Part shown: piece after piece, positions 7,406 through 15,567 of the stretch
Position numbering within the stretch: the stretch's first letter is position 1
Layout: each line of letters opens with the position of its first letter
Assembly: GCF_000621585.1 (NCBI RefSeq)
Contig: NZ_KK211313.1
Location: 1 to 36,714 of the forward strand
Source of the DNA: [Eubacterium] cellulosolvens LD2006
GTDB taxonomy: Bacteria > Bacillota > Clostridia > Lachnospirales > Lachnospiraceae
Direction: 5' to 3'
Length of the DNA stretch: 36,714 nt
Position numbers and translations under genes: made by a program
The notes under the pieces: generated by a model
Database searches by the model: none
Told to the model about the DNA's origin: nothing
Seen by the model: only the letters and a program-made list of their open reading frames with translations

Positions 7406-7883
7406 CATTTACGTCTTCATTGGCCTTACATTATACTCTATCTAATTTATCTACTGTAATTAGCATCGATCAAACAATCCTTTATTAATTTTTCCATTAA
7501 CGAATAATCACACCTAAACGATAAAACACTTGCCTCTATCATCTGGTCCTTTGTTACTTTAGAAAAATCAAGAGCATATCGACCATTATTTTGACATAAC
7601 TGATGGCAATACAATCTCTGCGTTCGTCCGTTTCCCTCTCTAAATGGATGTATTGTATTAATCTCTGATAAATAATAAGCAATTTTCGTTGCCATTATTT
7701 CTTTATCAGCAATATCCTTTAGATAATTGTCTTTGCGAAGTCTCTTATAGATCTCGCCGAATTGAGATTCTATAAACTGTACAAGACAAAATATGTTTCC
7801 CTTGGCAATATCTACTGTCCGAATTTTGCCGGCCCATGAATAAATATCTTGGAAAAGGTACTTATGTATGGATTGTAGATGTG

Positions 7884-8030
7884 TGAAGCCTCACACGACT
7901 GAAGTCGCGTGCTTCCATACCCGTTTTTCTAAGATATGGACTCATTGACTACATATACGGTCTGGCACCGAAGCATCACTCCGCAGCGTGAAGTTCTGCA
8001 TCCAAACTAATGAGTGTAGACAATGTGCAT
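7884..8030 (-). ncRNA. Probable TnpB guide RNA (omega RNA/reRNA)
   Basis: In characterised IS200/IS605 elements the RNA that guides TnpB covers the 3' end of tnpB and the right-end hairpin, and its guide is the chromosomal sequence just past the element. Here that region runs from about 8030 to the hairpin at 7886-7916. The predicted guide would start at fic sequence ACATCTACAATCCATACATA. The 5' limit is not visible in the sequence. Confidence 0.4.
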
Positions 8031-9316
8031 GTGCTTCTATGCACGGCCTCTGGAACTTTTGCCAGAAGTCGCTGCCCATCCGTCGCCGGAAGGGACTTTA
8101 TGATCTCACGAATAAAATATCTTGCTCCGATGTTGTAGGAGGCATTTAAGTCACAGTTATACAACTTTCCTGTTGGAAATTCGCACAGACCGTAGCTCCC
8201 TCGTGTCTTGCTGGACTCGTTTCCGCGTAAGACCCTGCCGGAGCCATCGAACGCAAATCTTGATGTTCCCCATGCATTGACTCTTGCGATACGGATCCCG
8301 TACCTGTGTGCCTTGTCTGTTACCATAGACTGCACATAGCGGGCTTTCCACAGATGGAGTCTCATTTTCTTCGCGCCGTGCGTACGTCCGCCAAGATCAA
8401 GGTGCTCAAATACAATCGCATCCGCATGACATTCGACCGCCAGATCCATGATAAAGTGAGCTGTTTTTACTGCGATGTCATCATTCACACCGCAGACCAG
8501 CTTCCATTGTCTGGAAAGCTTCCGCGCCCCGTGACGTTGTGATTTCTTTACACGATCGATCTTGCGCTTCAGAGAGTCGTATTCTCTCGCCAGGCGAAAA
8601 AAACGTCTGCCGAGGACCGTGCCATCTGCGCGCATGACCGAACATGTGCAGGCATTGTTTAACCCGAGATCAACAGCAAGAACAGTTTGATCAAACACTT
8701 CCGTATGGTTAAGTTCTGTTTTCTCCTCAAATGCAAAATCGAGAAACCACTGTTTCCCTCGTTTCTGCAACGTTGGTACACACTCTTTTCTGGAAGTACA
8801 GTGTCTTTTGACATAGTCAACATCCGTCTTGCGAAACGAAACCGAAATCCAGTCCCACGTATTGTGGTAGAAAACTTTGAGTTTTGCTTTATATTCATCC
8901 GTTCGTAGGAACATGTTCCCTTTATACATGGCAGGATAGATTAATCCGGCCTTCGGAATGGAAGGTGCGCACCCTCTTTGTCTTGGATCAGCTGATTCCC
9001 ACTTTTTCAGATTTGACTGATACGAGCTTACCTTTCCGTATCCTTCCGCGATCGCAGCTCTTCTGAGGTAGGAGGGAAATTTATAGAATTCCATGCCAAA
9101 GTCGTACCGCACAACAGGTCGGTTTTTTGTCAATACACTGAAACCTTCCGCCAGCTGTACTGCTTGCTTCTGGTTGGAACACTGAGCAAATTGATCCCAT
9201 TCGTTGAGGATGACTTGGATATAGAAATCCACAGCTCTGCGATACAAGCGGATCGTATCTTTGAAAATGTGATTGTATTCCTTGATTTTCACGGAATACG
9301 TAGACATGATCTTCAT
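7976..9316 (-). CDS. tnpB: TnpB, RNA-guided RuvC-like nuclease of the IS element
   Basis: 446 residues. The three RuvC acidic residues are present: D216 in LAVDLGLNN, E304 in IVFEHLDL and D389 in NCDLNASYN, so the nuclease looks intact. The arginine/lysine-rich N-terminal half would bind the guide RNA. The usual CxxC...CxxC zinc finger between the last two motifs is missing: residues 350-390 contain only single cysteines, although the spacing and the NxDLNASYNI motif are kept. Some Clostridia TnpB clades share this. GGAGG lies 9 bases before the ATG. It lies 21 bases after tnpA and is transcribed with it. TnpB helps the element persist by cutting target sites that lack it. Confidence 0.9.
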   Translation of the reverse strand: MKIMSTYSVKIKEYNHIFKDTIRLYRRAVDFYIQVILNEWDQFAQCSNQKQAVQLAEGFSVLTKNRPVVRYDFGMEFYKFPSYLRRAAIAEGYGKVSSYQSNLKKWESADPRQRGCAPSIPKAGLIYPAMYKGNMFLRTDEYKAKLKVFYHNTWDWISVSFRKTDVDYVKRHCTSRKECVPTLQKRGKQWFLDFAFEEKTELNHTEVFDQTVLAVDLGLNNACTCSVMRADGTVLGRRFFRLAREYDSLKRKIDRVKKSQRHGARKLSRQWKLVCGVNDDIAVKTAHFIMDLAVECHADAIVFEHLDLGGRTHGAKKMRLHLWKARYVQSMVTDKAHRYGIRIARVNAWGTSRFAFDGSGRVLRGNESSKTRGSYGLCEFPTGKLYNCDLNASYNIGARYFIREIIKSLPATDGQRLLAKVPEAVHRSTCTLSTLISLDAELHAAE

Positions 9317-9337
9317 ATCGCAGAGCCTCCTTTCCCG

Positions 9338-9766
9338 TCAACGGTCTTTCTGAGAATCCAGGTACTCGTTTATCTGGTCAAAACTTCGGTCACTGACCGT
9401 TACAATACAGTAGGACGGATTCCACAGGTGTCCGCCCCAAAGCTGTTTTTTTAAATCCGGATGATTCATGAACAACCATCTTGCAGTATTCCCTTTTAAT
9501 ATTTTGATCATATCGGATGGGAAAAACTGCGGTTTACAGTCGACAAGAAGATGAATGTGATCTGGCATAACTTCCATGGCTATGATCGAAAAAGAGTATT
9601 CTTTCGCCATATGATTGAGATATTCTTTAATCTCCTCGTCGATCCCATTGACCAGAATTTTCTTTCTGTATTTCGTACACCACACAATATGATATTGCAG
9701 AGAATACACATATCCCCTACCATATGTTAGCTTTGAATCATTTGTATTAGAGATTGTTTTATCCAT
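9338..9766 (-). CDS. tnpA: TnpA, IS200-type HUH transposase
   Basis: 142 residues, the normal size for an IS200/IS605 TnpA. The HUH metal motif is present (MPDHIHLLVDCKP, H-I-H), as are the family's YHIVWCTKYRKKIL segment and the late tyrosine-bearing helix (WNPSYCIVTVSDRS). The enzyme cuts and joins single-stranded element ends during replication. A TATAAT-containing promoter (GGTATAATAATTATATGG) lies just before the start codon, inside the left end. Confidence 0.95.
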   Translation of the reverse strand: MDKTISNTNDSKLTYGRGYVYSLQYHIVWCTKYRKKILVNGIDEEIKEYLNHMAKEYSFSIIAMEVMPDHIHLLVDCKPQFFPSDMIKILKGNTARWLFMNHPDLKKQLWGGHLWNPSYCIVTVSDRSFDQINEYLDSQKDR

Positions 9767-10042
9767 ATAATTATTATACCATATGTAGACTAAAAATAAA
9801 AGAAGTGGCGGCTAACTCACGACTGAAGTCACGAGAATGCGCCGCCACATTTTTCAAAGAAAAATCCCCGGTCACTCCCATCTTGATGAGTGCGTAATAT
9901 CTCTGTTCCGTCAATTCTCTTTCAGCATTCCACAATATATCAGGATCTCTAATATTTAGTTTATTTATTAGAACATTACTATTTGGATAACAATACTTTC
10001 TGTCGCCTTCTTCGTAAAAATAATCATATTCCTGATCTTTTA

Positions 10043-10231
10043 TCATGACGTAGTAGCCTGTGAAGAATACTTCTGTATTGTTTCCATGATACATTCATCT
10101 AAAGTTTTTGTTCCATTTTCCATAGCCCTGATATTCGTCTCAACTTCATCTGGCATATCCATGCCTTCCATTAAAAATGAACCTTTAATACTGTTCAACA
10201 TGGTTTCAAATTCCATAAGCTTAATCTCCAT
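10043..10231 (-). CDS. VbhA-like Fic antitoxin
   Basis: A 62-residue protein encoded directly before fic; its TGA overlaps the fic ATG. The start at 10231 has AGGAGG 6 bases upstream; an earlier start would add seven unlikely residues. It contains SFLMEG, which fits the inhibitory motif (S/T)xxxE(G/N) of class I Fic antitoxins, whose glutamate blocks the ATP site of the partner. The following MDMPDEVETNIRAMENG also resembles VbhA-type antitoxins. Because fic is interrupted, this antitoxin may now be an orphan. Confidence 0.85.
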   Translation of the reverse strand: MEIKLMEFETMLNSIKGSFLMEGMDMPDEVETNIRAMENGTKTLDECIMETIQKYSSQATTS

Positions 10232-10555
10232 TGGCTTCCTCCTTTCCTTCATCTGTACAAGCAGGGAAAGGATATACCTCGCCCTGCATGATTTCTCTCA
10301 CAGGGCAACACGCCCATCGTATTATTCTGTAATCAACATTTCCTTCACATATTGACGTATGTATCCAAAAGGAAGTTTATTTCATTTTATCATATTCTAC
10401 GCTAAATTACGTTCGTTTCATAAAAAAGCCGAACTAATTTATACTTCTACTCATTATGCCCTTGGTATTACGTTTGGGAAGTTTGAGGTATGGTGTAACA
10501 AAATCCCATCCATCTGTACTATGCAAACAGGGGGACATTTCTGCCCCCTGTCGCT
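10232..10555. other. Intergenic region between recD2-like gene and Fic module
   Basis: It holds a terminator-like hairpin for the helicase operon next to 10556 and, nearer the antitoxin, a hairpin with GCCCTG/CAGGGC arms at about 10283-10308 that would lie in the antitoxin leader. An AT-rich stretch near 10390-10410 (TATGATAAAAT on the minus strand) is a possible promoter. No convincing gene is present. Confidence 0.5.
10525..10553 (-). terminator. Terminator-like hairpin after the RecD2-like helicase
   Basis: ACAGGGGGC and GTCCCCCTGT arms close a loop of 5-6 bases, a strong GC stem, but only three T residues follow. It begins right after the helicase stop codon. Confidence 0.5.
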
Positions 10556-12820
10556 TTAAAACATACCTTCTGCTTTCTTCTTTTGTTTCTCCCGATACAA
10601 AGAGACAAGCACCGGAAGAGAAGTGTATCGCTTATTCGCATCCGTGGTTCGAATGGCGGTTTCCAGCGCGCCTTTGGACGTAAACAGATGGACTTCCTTT
10701 TTCGCTCTTGTCACTCCCGTGTAGAGAAGATTACGCTTCAGCATGGACAAGCCGCAAGATAACGACATCCCCATAATCACCGATTTGTATTCGCTTCCCT
10801 GTGCCTTGTGCACCGTCATGCAGTAGGCCAGCATCAGCATCCGCAGTTCCTCTGTTCCCTGATAGAGAACTTCCCTGTCCTCATAACGCACCAGTACATA
10901 ACGCATCCCATTCGAGATTCCACAATGAACAATTCGCCCCACATCGCCGTTGACCACGTTTTTCTCCTTGTCATTTTGGATATTCATGATCACATCTCCC
11001 TGCCGAAAGATCATTTTGGAAAAGGCTTCGATCTCCTCACGATCCGGCCTGGCGGGATTTACCATGTTCTGGATCTTTTGATTCATGGCATATACCCCGA
11101 TGGCCTCCGTCTTTTTGGTCGGCATCAAGCACACCGTTTCCTCCACGCCATACGCCTTGCAGGAATCAAGATAGGCCTGTACCATATGGTCGGCCATTTG
11201 GCAATCCTTCGTCTCTTCCGTAATCCAAAAGCCTTTCTCATCTTTTTGCAATTCCGTAAGCCCCTTCTGGATGCGGGCTGCATTTTCCACGATGATGGTT
11301 CCTTCTTTTCCCTGTTGGCGATAGATGCGCGTAAGCCGCACCGTAGGAATTCCACCTTCGATAAGATCCTTTAGGACGCTTCCCGGTCCGACCGATGGGA
11401 GCTGATCCACATCCCCCACAAAGATGAGCCGGTTTCCGGGACGAATCGAGAGAAGAAGAGCCGCACAGCGAAAGAGATCCAGCATGGATACCTCATCCAC
11501 AATGGTCACTTCTTCCTCGATCTCCCTCCTTTCCAAATGTTCTTCCTCTCCAAAAAGGGATAGTTTGCTGTCGATCGTACAGGCCGGAAGAGCAGTGGCC
11601 TCGGTCATTCGCTTGGCCGCCTTGCCGGTTGGCGCAAGCATGGCAAACCGATATGGCATTTCTTTTTCCTTTTCCGCAAGCTTGCGAAGTACATGAATGA
11701 TCAGTTTTTCCGTGGTGGTTTTTCCGGTTCCGGGGCCTCCCGTGACAATAACAAAGGCATGTCTTGCGGCGTATCTTGCCGCCTCTTTTTGATTCTCAGA
11801 AAATGTCAGATCCAGTTCTTTCTCCGCCGCCTCGATGGCCGCATCGATTTCCTTTTCCGAAAACAGAAATTCATACGTGGATAATTCCACCGCCAGTTTT
11901 GCCACCATGCACTCGGTAGAGAAGGTGATTTCCCGATAGATCAGCCCCTTTCCGGTTAGTGCCGAGATTCGGATCTGACCTTCTTTACAAAGGGCATCTG
12001 CCGCCTCCTGTAATCGATGCAAGGGAAGGGCAGGAGAACCAAGGATTTTCCGCAAGTCCGGGATCATCCTTGTGTTTTCTTCTCCCAAGTTTCCTTTTTG
12101 CTCATTGTCGCGGAGCACCTGCAAAATGGCCTGCTCAATCCGGCTTTCCGCATCCAGATGAAGTCCAATGGCTCTGGCATACGCGTCGCATTTTTCGAAC
12201 CGGATGCCGGGAAGTTCTGCAAGCCTCCATGGATCACTTTGGATGATATCCGAAGCGGCAATCCCGAACCTTCCGGCAATCTTCGCGCAGGAACTCTGGG
12301 AAAACCCATAGGGCATCAAAAGCTCCATGACCGAGGCGCAGGCCAGATGTTCTTTTCTGGATTGCACCATCTCACAGAGCTTCTTTTCCCCGATGCCGGA
12401 AACCTTCAAGAGCTGATCCGGATCCGTATTCAGGATGTGAATGGTCTCTTCCCCAAATTTTTCATAGATCCGGTTTGCCAGAGTCTTTCCGATTCCCTTG
12501 ATGGGTCCGCAGGTCAGGTACTTTACAATGGCTTCCCTGCTTTTTTCCTCGTGATCCCTCACCTTAAGAAGATTGCCCTGCTTTCCATATTTTGGATGTT
12601 CCACGCCCTCCACCACCATGTCATAGAGGATGGACGGACAGGTGGGCACCTGATAGCCCTGCAAGGTGATATACCCGGCAGCATTCACATATTTTTCCGC
12701 ACCGTTTCCCTTCCAGAGAACCTGAAAAGAGGCGATGCGTTTTCCTTCAAATCCTTCCGCAGCTTTGTAAGGCCAGACCATATGGTCCAGCCTTGCCACA
12801 ATCACAAAGGTGTCTGCCAT
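10556..12820 (-). CDS. RecD2-like superfamily 1B DNA helicase
   Basis: 754 residues, the usual size of RecD2. An N-terminal OB-like part is followed by two helix-hairpin-helix motifs (GPIKGIGKTLA near 105-115 and KVSGIGEKKL near 139-148). The motor has Walker A GGPGTGKTTT (361-370), LAPTGKAAKRM, Walker B TIVDEVSM, FVGDVDQLPSVGPG, RLTRIYRQ, the late CMTVHKAQGSEY and LLYTGVTRAKKEV. RecD2 unwinds DNA 5' to 3' and acts in repair and recombination without RecBC. It is preceded by the YqaJ nuclease gene with a 24-base gap, so the operon supplies end resection and unwinding. Confidence 0.93.
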   Translation of the reverse strand: MADTFVIVARLDHMVWPYKAAEGFEGKRIASFQVLWKGNGAEKYVNAAGYITLQGYQVPTCPSILYDMVVEGVEHPKYGKQGNLLKVRDHEEKSREAIVKYLTCGPIKGIGKTLANRIYEKFGEETIHILNTDPDQLLKVSGIGEKKLCEMVQSRKEHLACASVMELLMPYGFSQSSCAKIAGRFGIAASDIIQSDPWRLAELPGIRFEKCDAYARAIGLHLDAESRIEQAILQVLRDNEQKGNLGEENTRMIPDLRKILGSPALPLHRLQEAADALCKEGQIRISALTGKGLIYREITFSTECMVAKLAVELSTYEFLFSEKEIDAAIEAAEKELDLTFSENQKEAARYAARHAFVIVTGGPGTGKTTTEKLIIHVLRKLAEKEKEMPYRFAMLAPTGKAAKRMTEATALPACTIDSKLSLFGEEEHLERREIEEEVTIVDEVSMLDLFRCAALLLSIRPGNRLIFVGDVDQLPSVGPGSVLKDLIEGGIPTVRLTRIYRQQGKEGTIIVENAARIQKGLTELQKDEKGFWITEETKDCQMADHMVQAYLDSCKAYGVEETVCLMPTKKTEAIGVYAMNQKIQNMVNPARPDREEIEAFSKMIFRQGDVIMNIQNDKEKNVVNGDVGRIVHCGISNGMRYVLVRYEDREVLYQGTEELRMLMLAYCMTVHKAQGSEYKSVIMGMSLSCGLSMLKRNLLYTGVTRAKKEVHLFTSKGALETAIRTTDANKRYTSLPVLVSLYREKQKKKAEGMF

Positions 12821-12844
12821 GCAAACCCTTCCTTTCCGGATGCC

Positions 12845-14140
12845 TTATTTTCCGTCATCCTTTTTGAATTCCACCGTCCACGTAGAAGAGGTATAAGCAC
12901 CCGGGATCGTGTATTTGCCAAGATCCGCAAAGTCTTTGGCCTTGGATGTATCCAGTTTTTCCACCATCTTCACCGCCTTTTGATACACCTCCGGGTGATC
13001 CTGTTTTAATCTCGCAAAATCATAGGTCTTGTGTCCCCGATTCCGCTTTTCCTTGACAAGATAGACGCCTCCCTCCACCGGAAGCCTCGCTCTGGAGGCA
13101 TCCTTTACGATTCCGGCTAAGCGATTGGTGTGCACCGCACGCTCTTTGGAGAGTTCATCCATGGACGCTTTTAAATCGGCGATTTTTTGATCGATATCCA
13201 TGATTGCCACCAGCGCATCCTTGCAGTCATCGGTAAGCAACACTTCCTCCTTTGTTTCCTCCGCATAGAGTCTTCCGTAAAAGGAGGAGGCCAGAAGAGG
13301 AGAGGCCAGATCCACCGGCTCCGTATCTTCCCGAAGGGAGTGCACAAACTCTTTTTCCGCACAGATCAGCCGCATCTCTTCCTGTGGATCCCGTCCAATC
13401 ATGGTATAGGCATAGCCATCCACTTCCAGAGACCAGACGCAGATCAGCATCACCGCCTCCGCGCCAAAAGTAGCCATCTCATGGCGGCATTGCAGGATGT
13501 AATTCTCCGGAAAGATTCCGCTTTTGTAGCATTCCTGTACTTTTTCCGCCCGCACGCTTACCGTCTTTGCCTCGATCAGGATAAAGTGCGCTTTTCCGTC
13601 CTTCATCACGACGGCATGCCCATCCGTATTGCAGAACATCCACGGATACTTCTTGGACACAAAGATTCGCTTGTCCGACCAGATCCAGACATTCTCCTTT
13701 CCGTATTTCTCCGTTAGAATCCGTTTCGCCACATAGAGCACATAGTCCTCCGCCAGCTGACCCCGAAGAAGTGCGTCTTTGTTGACCTCCTTTGGAACCA
13801 TTGGCATCCGGTTTTTCTTCTCATGCCAGCGCTCCACCTTGCTTGTCCACGGATCCTTACCAAGGACAGCTGCGCACTCACTGGCGGTCACCGTATAATC
13901 GATGGTATGTTTCTTCCGGTAGTCCTCAAATTCCTTTGTCAGACAGCCTTCCTCTTCCAGCAAAGAAAAGGAAGCCTTTCTTGCCGCAAGCCACGCCTCC
14001 CGGGACATAACCACCTCTCCGGGTTCGCCTTCTTCCTCCGCCTTCAGATCCGTGATGGGCACCGCATACTGCTCATCAAACGCTCTCTTTAAAGCGTGAA
14101 TTTTGTCCCAGTCCTTGAGATCCAGATTTGCACTTTGCAT
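12845..14140 (-). CDS. YqaJ-type viral recombinase (lambda exonuclease-like nuclease)
   Basis: The ATG at 14140 follows AAAGGAGG by 8 bases, giving 431 residues. The YqaJ core shows YTVTASECAAVLGKDPWTS, the GQLAEDYVLYVAKR helix, CNTDGHAV with the catalytic aspartate, LIEAKTVS with the E-x-K pair, and CRHEMATFGAEAVMLICVW. This is the PD-(D/E)XK exonuclease that trims 5' ends to give the single strands used by the DUF1071 annealing protein. The C-terminal 120 residues are helical and charged. It heads the operon behind leader 2. Confidence 0.9.
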   Translation of the reverse strand: MQSANLDLKDWDKIHALKRAFDEQYAVPITDLKAEEEGEPGEVVMSREAWLAARKASFSLLEEEGCLTKEFEDYRKKHTIDYTVTASECAAVLGKDPWTSKVERWHEKKNRMPMVPKEVNKDALLRGQLAEDYVLYVAKRILTEKYGKENVWIWSDKRIFVSKKYPWMFCNTDGHAVVMKDGKAHFILIEAKTVSVRAEKVQECYKSGIFPENYILQCRHEMATFGAEAVMLICVWSLEVDGYAYTMIGRDPQEEMRLICAEKEFVHSLREDTEPVDLASPLLASSFYGRLYAEETKEEVLLTDDCKDALVAIMDIDQKIADLKASMDELSKERAVHTNRLAGIVKDASRARLPVEGGVYLVKEKRNRGHKTYDFARLKQDHPEVYQKAVKMVEKLDTSKAKDFADLGKYTIPGAYTSSTWTVEFKKDDGK

Positions 14141-14162
14141 ACATATTCCTCCTTTTAGGGGT

Positions 14163-14193
14163 AAAAAAAGAGACAGAACCAAAAGGTCTGTCT
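14163..14193 (-). terminator. Second terminator in leader 2, directly before YqaJ
   Basis: AGACAGAC and GTTCTGTCT arms with a short loop and seven T residues lie just before the ribosome site of the nuclease gene. Leader 1 has no matching second T-run terminator. Confidence 0.7.
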
Positions 14194-14269
14194 TTTAACA
14201 AGTTCGCTTTAAAAAGCATTCGTATGTGCAGCAACGCTGTTAATTTCGCATGTATCTGCCTAAAAACGG

Positions 14270-14306
14270 AAAAGAGCCGACAGCACGCGTGCGGCTATCG
14301 ACTCAA
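14270..14306 (-). terminator. First attenuator terminator in leader 2
   Basis: GAGTCGA (14298-14304) pairs with TCGGCTC (14274-14280); an inner GCAC/GTGC stem lies between and a T-rich run follows. The outer stem matches that in leader 1, and it starts about 25 bases after the predicted transcription start. Confidence 0.65.
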
Positions 14307-14337
14307 GGGATTTGGTGTACAACAAATACATGGTTAC

Positions 14338-14366
14338 ATTATAAGCATCCGAAGGAATCGTTTCAA
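14338..14366 (-). promoter_or_regulatory. Promoter of the YqaJ/RecD2 operon
   Basis: TTGAAA (14361-14366), exactly 17 bases, TATAAT (14338-14343) on the minus strand. Transcription would start about 190 bases before the YqaJ start codon and enter leader 2. Confidence 0.8.
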
Positions 14367-14427
14367 GGGTTTCAGAATTACAGTTTTGCAAGTGGCCCAT
14401 CTTTTTTACGTTCCGTTTACGGTTATC

Positions 14428-14805
14428 CTAAATGTAATACACTGCCACCAGCGCAAAGGTCATCAAAAACAAAAACATGGCGAATCCCTTCAAAAGTCTG
14501 GTGTATCTGGACTCCCCGTAGGTTCCCGGAATGGGCTTTCTTGGAGCATAGTACCGCTCCGCATAGTTTCTGCTTCCGAACGCTTCATCCAAAAGATGAC
14601 ACTTTTCCTCGCGGGAAGGCTCCGCAGCCTTTGCGGATAAAAAGAAACCGGAAGAAGGTTTTGCCGTTCTTTCCTTCTTGACAGACGCATGTTCCGCTTG
14701 CTTTTTTTCTGTCTCTTTTACAGGATCTTCCTCAATCATTTTTCCGCAGAACGGGCAGATGGAAACGCCCTCCGGGATTTCTGCATGACAGAATGGACAA
14801 ATCAT
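14428..14805 (-). CDS. Zinc-ribbon protein with C-terminal membrane helix
   Basis: 125 residues. The ATG overlaps the signal peptidase stop (ATGA) and has GGAGG upstream. A zinc ribbon (CPFC...CPFCG, residues 3-20) of the common zinc-ribbon_2 type is followed by a charged, probably disordered linker and one hydrophobic helix at the very end (FAMFLFLMTFALVAVYYI). The topology would be a tail-anchored protein with a cytoplasmic ribbon. Coupling to the signal peptidase gene suggests a role with it, but the function is unknown. Confidence 0.7.
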   Translation of the reverse strand: MICPFCHAEIPEGVSICPFCGKMIEEDPVKETEKKQAEHASVKKERTAKPSSGFFLSAKAAEPSREEKCHLLDEAFGSRNYAERYYAPRKPIPGTYGESRYTRLLKGFAMFLFLMTFALVAVYYI

Positions 14806-15356
14806 GAACGTTTTCCTCCTTTGGTTTGGACAAGAACCTTCCCGGGGAGATCCCATAAAGAAGGCAGACAGTAGAACACCCTTCCTTTGATCTTTTCCCT
14901 ATCGACAAAGACTTCGGGAAAAGATCTGGAATCCATCGACACATCCCGGTTATCCCCGAGAACAAAATACATCCCATCGGGCACCTGATAGCTCATGTTT
15001 CCGTCAGTAATCACCGTATCTGCCAGATACTCCTCCTGCACCAATGTATCCCCGATCCAGACGCGTCCTCCCCAGATCCGCACGGTATCGCCGGGAAGAC
15101 CAAGCACGCGCTTCACAAGAAGCCGGTCTTTTCTTTGAAAGATGATCACATCGCCACGCATAGGATCCCGCACCTTGTACGAGAGACGGTTCGAAAGAAC
15201 CACACCGGAAAGATTGGGCGACATGGACGTTTCGCGCACCAAAAAGACGCCAAAAATCACCTGCGTCAGGATATAAAACACAAAAAACACAGAAACCACG
15301 TGCCAAAGAGTGTGAATCCAAAACGTTCCCCGCTTTTTTTTCTTCTTCTTTCCCAT
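14802..15356 (-). CDS. lepB: Signal peptidase I
   Basis: About 184 residues from the ATG at 15356; a GTG 42 bases upstream is also possible. A lysine-rich N-terminus (MGKKKKKKRG) is followed by one transmembrane helix (residues 15-40). The catalytic serine is in ETSMSPNL (S44) and the lysine base in LLVKRVLGLPGD (K82). The late VLGDNRDVSMDSR box is complete. The enzyme removes signal peptides on the outer membrane face. A private signal peptidase on a mobile replicon suggests it processes replicon-encoded exported proteins, such as those of the envelope operon at 23647-27434, whose promoter resembles the one here. Confidence 0.93.
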   Translation of the reverse strand: MGKKKKKKRGTFWIHTLWHVVSVFFVFYILTQVIFGVFLVRETSMSPNLSGVVLSNRLSYKVRDPMRGDVIIFQRKDRLLVKRVLGLPGDTVRIWGGRVWIGDTLVQEEYLADTVITDGNMSYQVPDGMYFVLGDNRDVSMDSRSFPEVFVDREKIKGRVFYCLPSLWDLPGKVLVQTKGGKRS

Positions 15357-15507
15357 CAAAAATCCCCGATCTGCGATCCAAAGATCCTCCAAGGACACCT
15401 CATCCTATACAAAACCACCACAGAAAGCATCTCATTTTAGTAATATATCACAAACTCATGGTATACTTACTATTTCCTGATGAAACAGAATTATTCTTTA
15501 TGTTATT

Positions 15508-15537
15508 ATTATACGCAGAAATTTACGATTATTCGCA
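15508..15537 (-). promoter_or_regulatory. Promoter of the lepB operon, shared type with the lysozyme operon
   Basis: TGCGAAT (15531-15537), an 18-base spacer containing AATTTCT, and CGTATAAT ending at 15508 on the minus strand. The same three blocks, equally spaced, occur at 23501-23530. The -35 box is not canonical, so an activator or alternative sigma factor is possible. Confidence 0.55.
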
Positions 15538-15567
15538 CGTTGCTCATTTTTTTAGGGGAAATAGAAA

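Larger units (their letters stand above)
7884..9851 (-). mobile_element. Complete IS200/IS605-family element (tnpA and tnpB)
   Basis: About 1.97 kb, inserted in fic. The left end has an outer GGCGGC/GCCGCC stem around a CTCGTGACT/AGTCGTGAG hairpin (about 9804-9848). The right end has a GAAGC/GCTTC stem around CGCGACT/AGTCGTG (about 7886-7916). There is no target duplication, as expected of this family. The insertion follows CTTTGAA on the minus strand; the same motif flanks the remnant at 7339. Exact ends are uncertain by a few bases. Confidence 0.85.
7447..10046 (-). pseudogene. fic toxin gene split by an IS200/IS605 element
   Basis: Two halves of one Fic (AMP-transferase) toxin are separated by the element at about 7884-9851. 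The 5' half starts at an ATG overlapping the antitoxin stop (ATGA, 10046) and reads YDYFYEEGDRKYCYPNSNVL ... VTGDFSLK. The 3' half resumes as HLQSIHKYLFQDIYSWAGKI, contains the active-site motif HPFREGNGRTQR and ends at 7447. Joining SLK to HLQSIHKYLF restores the usual Fic sequence with the frame intact, so the interruption should be recent or reversible. Intact Fic toxins of this class add AMP to host proteins and are held off by the small antitoxin encoded upstream. Confidence 0.85.

Noticed and set aside
8157-8898. Extra frames within tnpB on both strands
   Set aside because: They overlap the intact RuvC-encoding frame and have no family resemblance.
9774-10094. MYHGNN at the start of a frame near fic, similar to the DUF3990 YHGNN motif
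   Set aside because: It arises from reading the antitoxin sequence in another frame; the true fic start overlaps the antitoxin stop at 10046.
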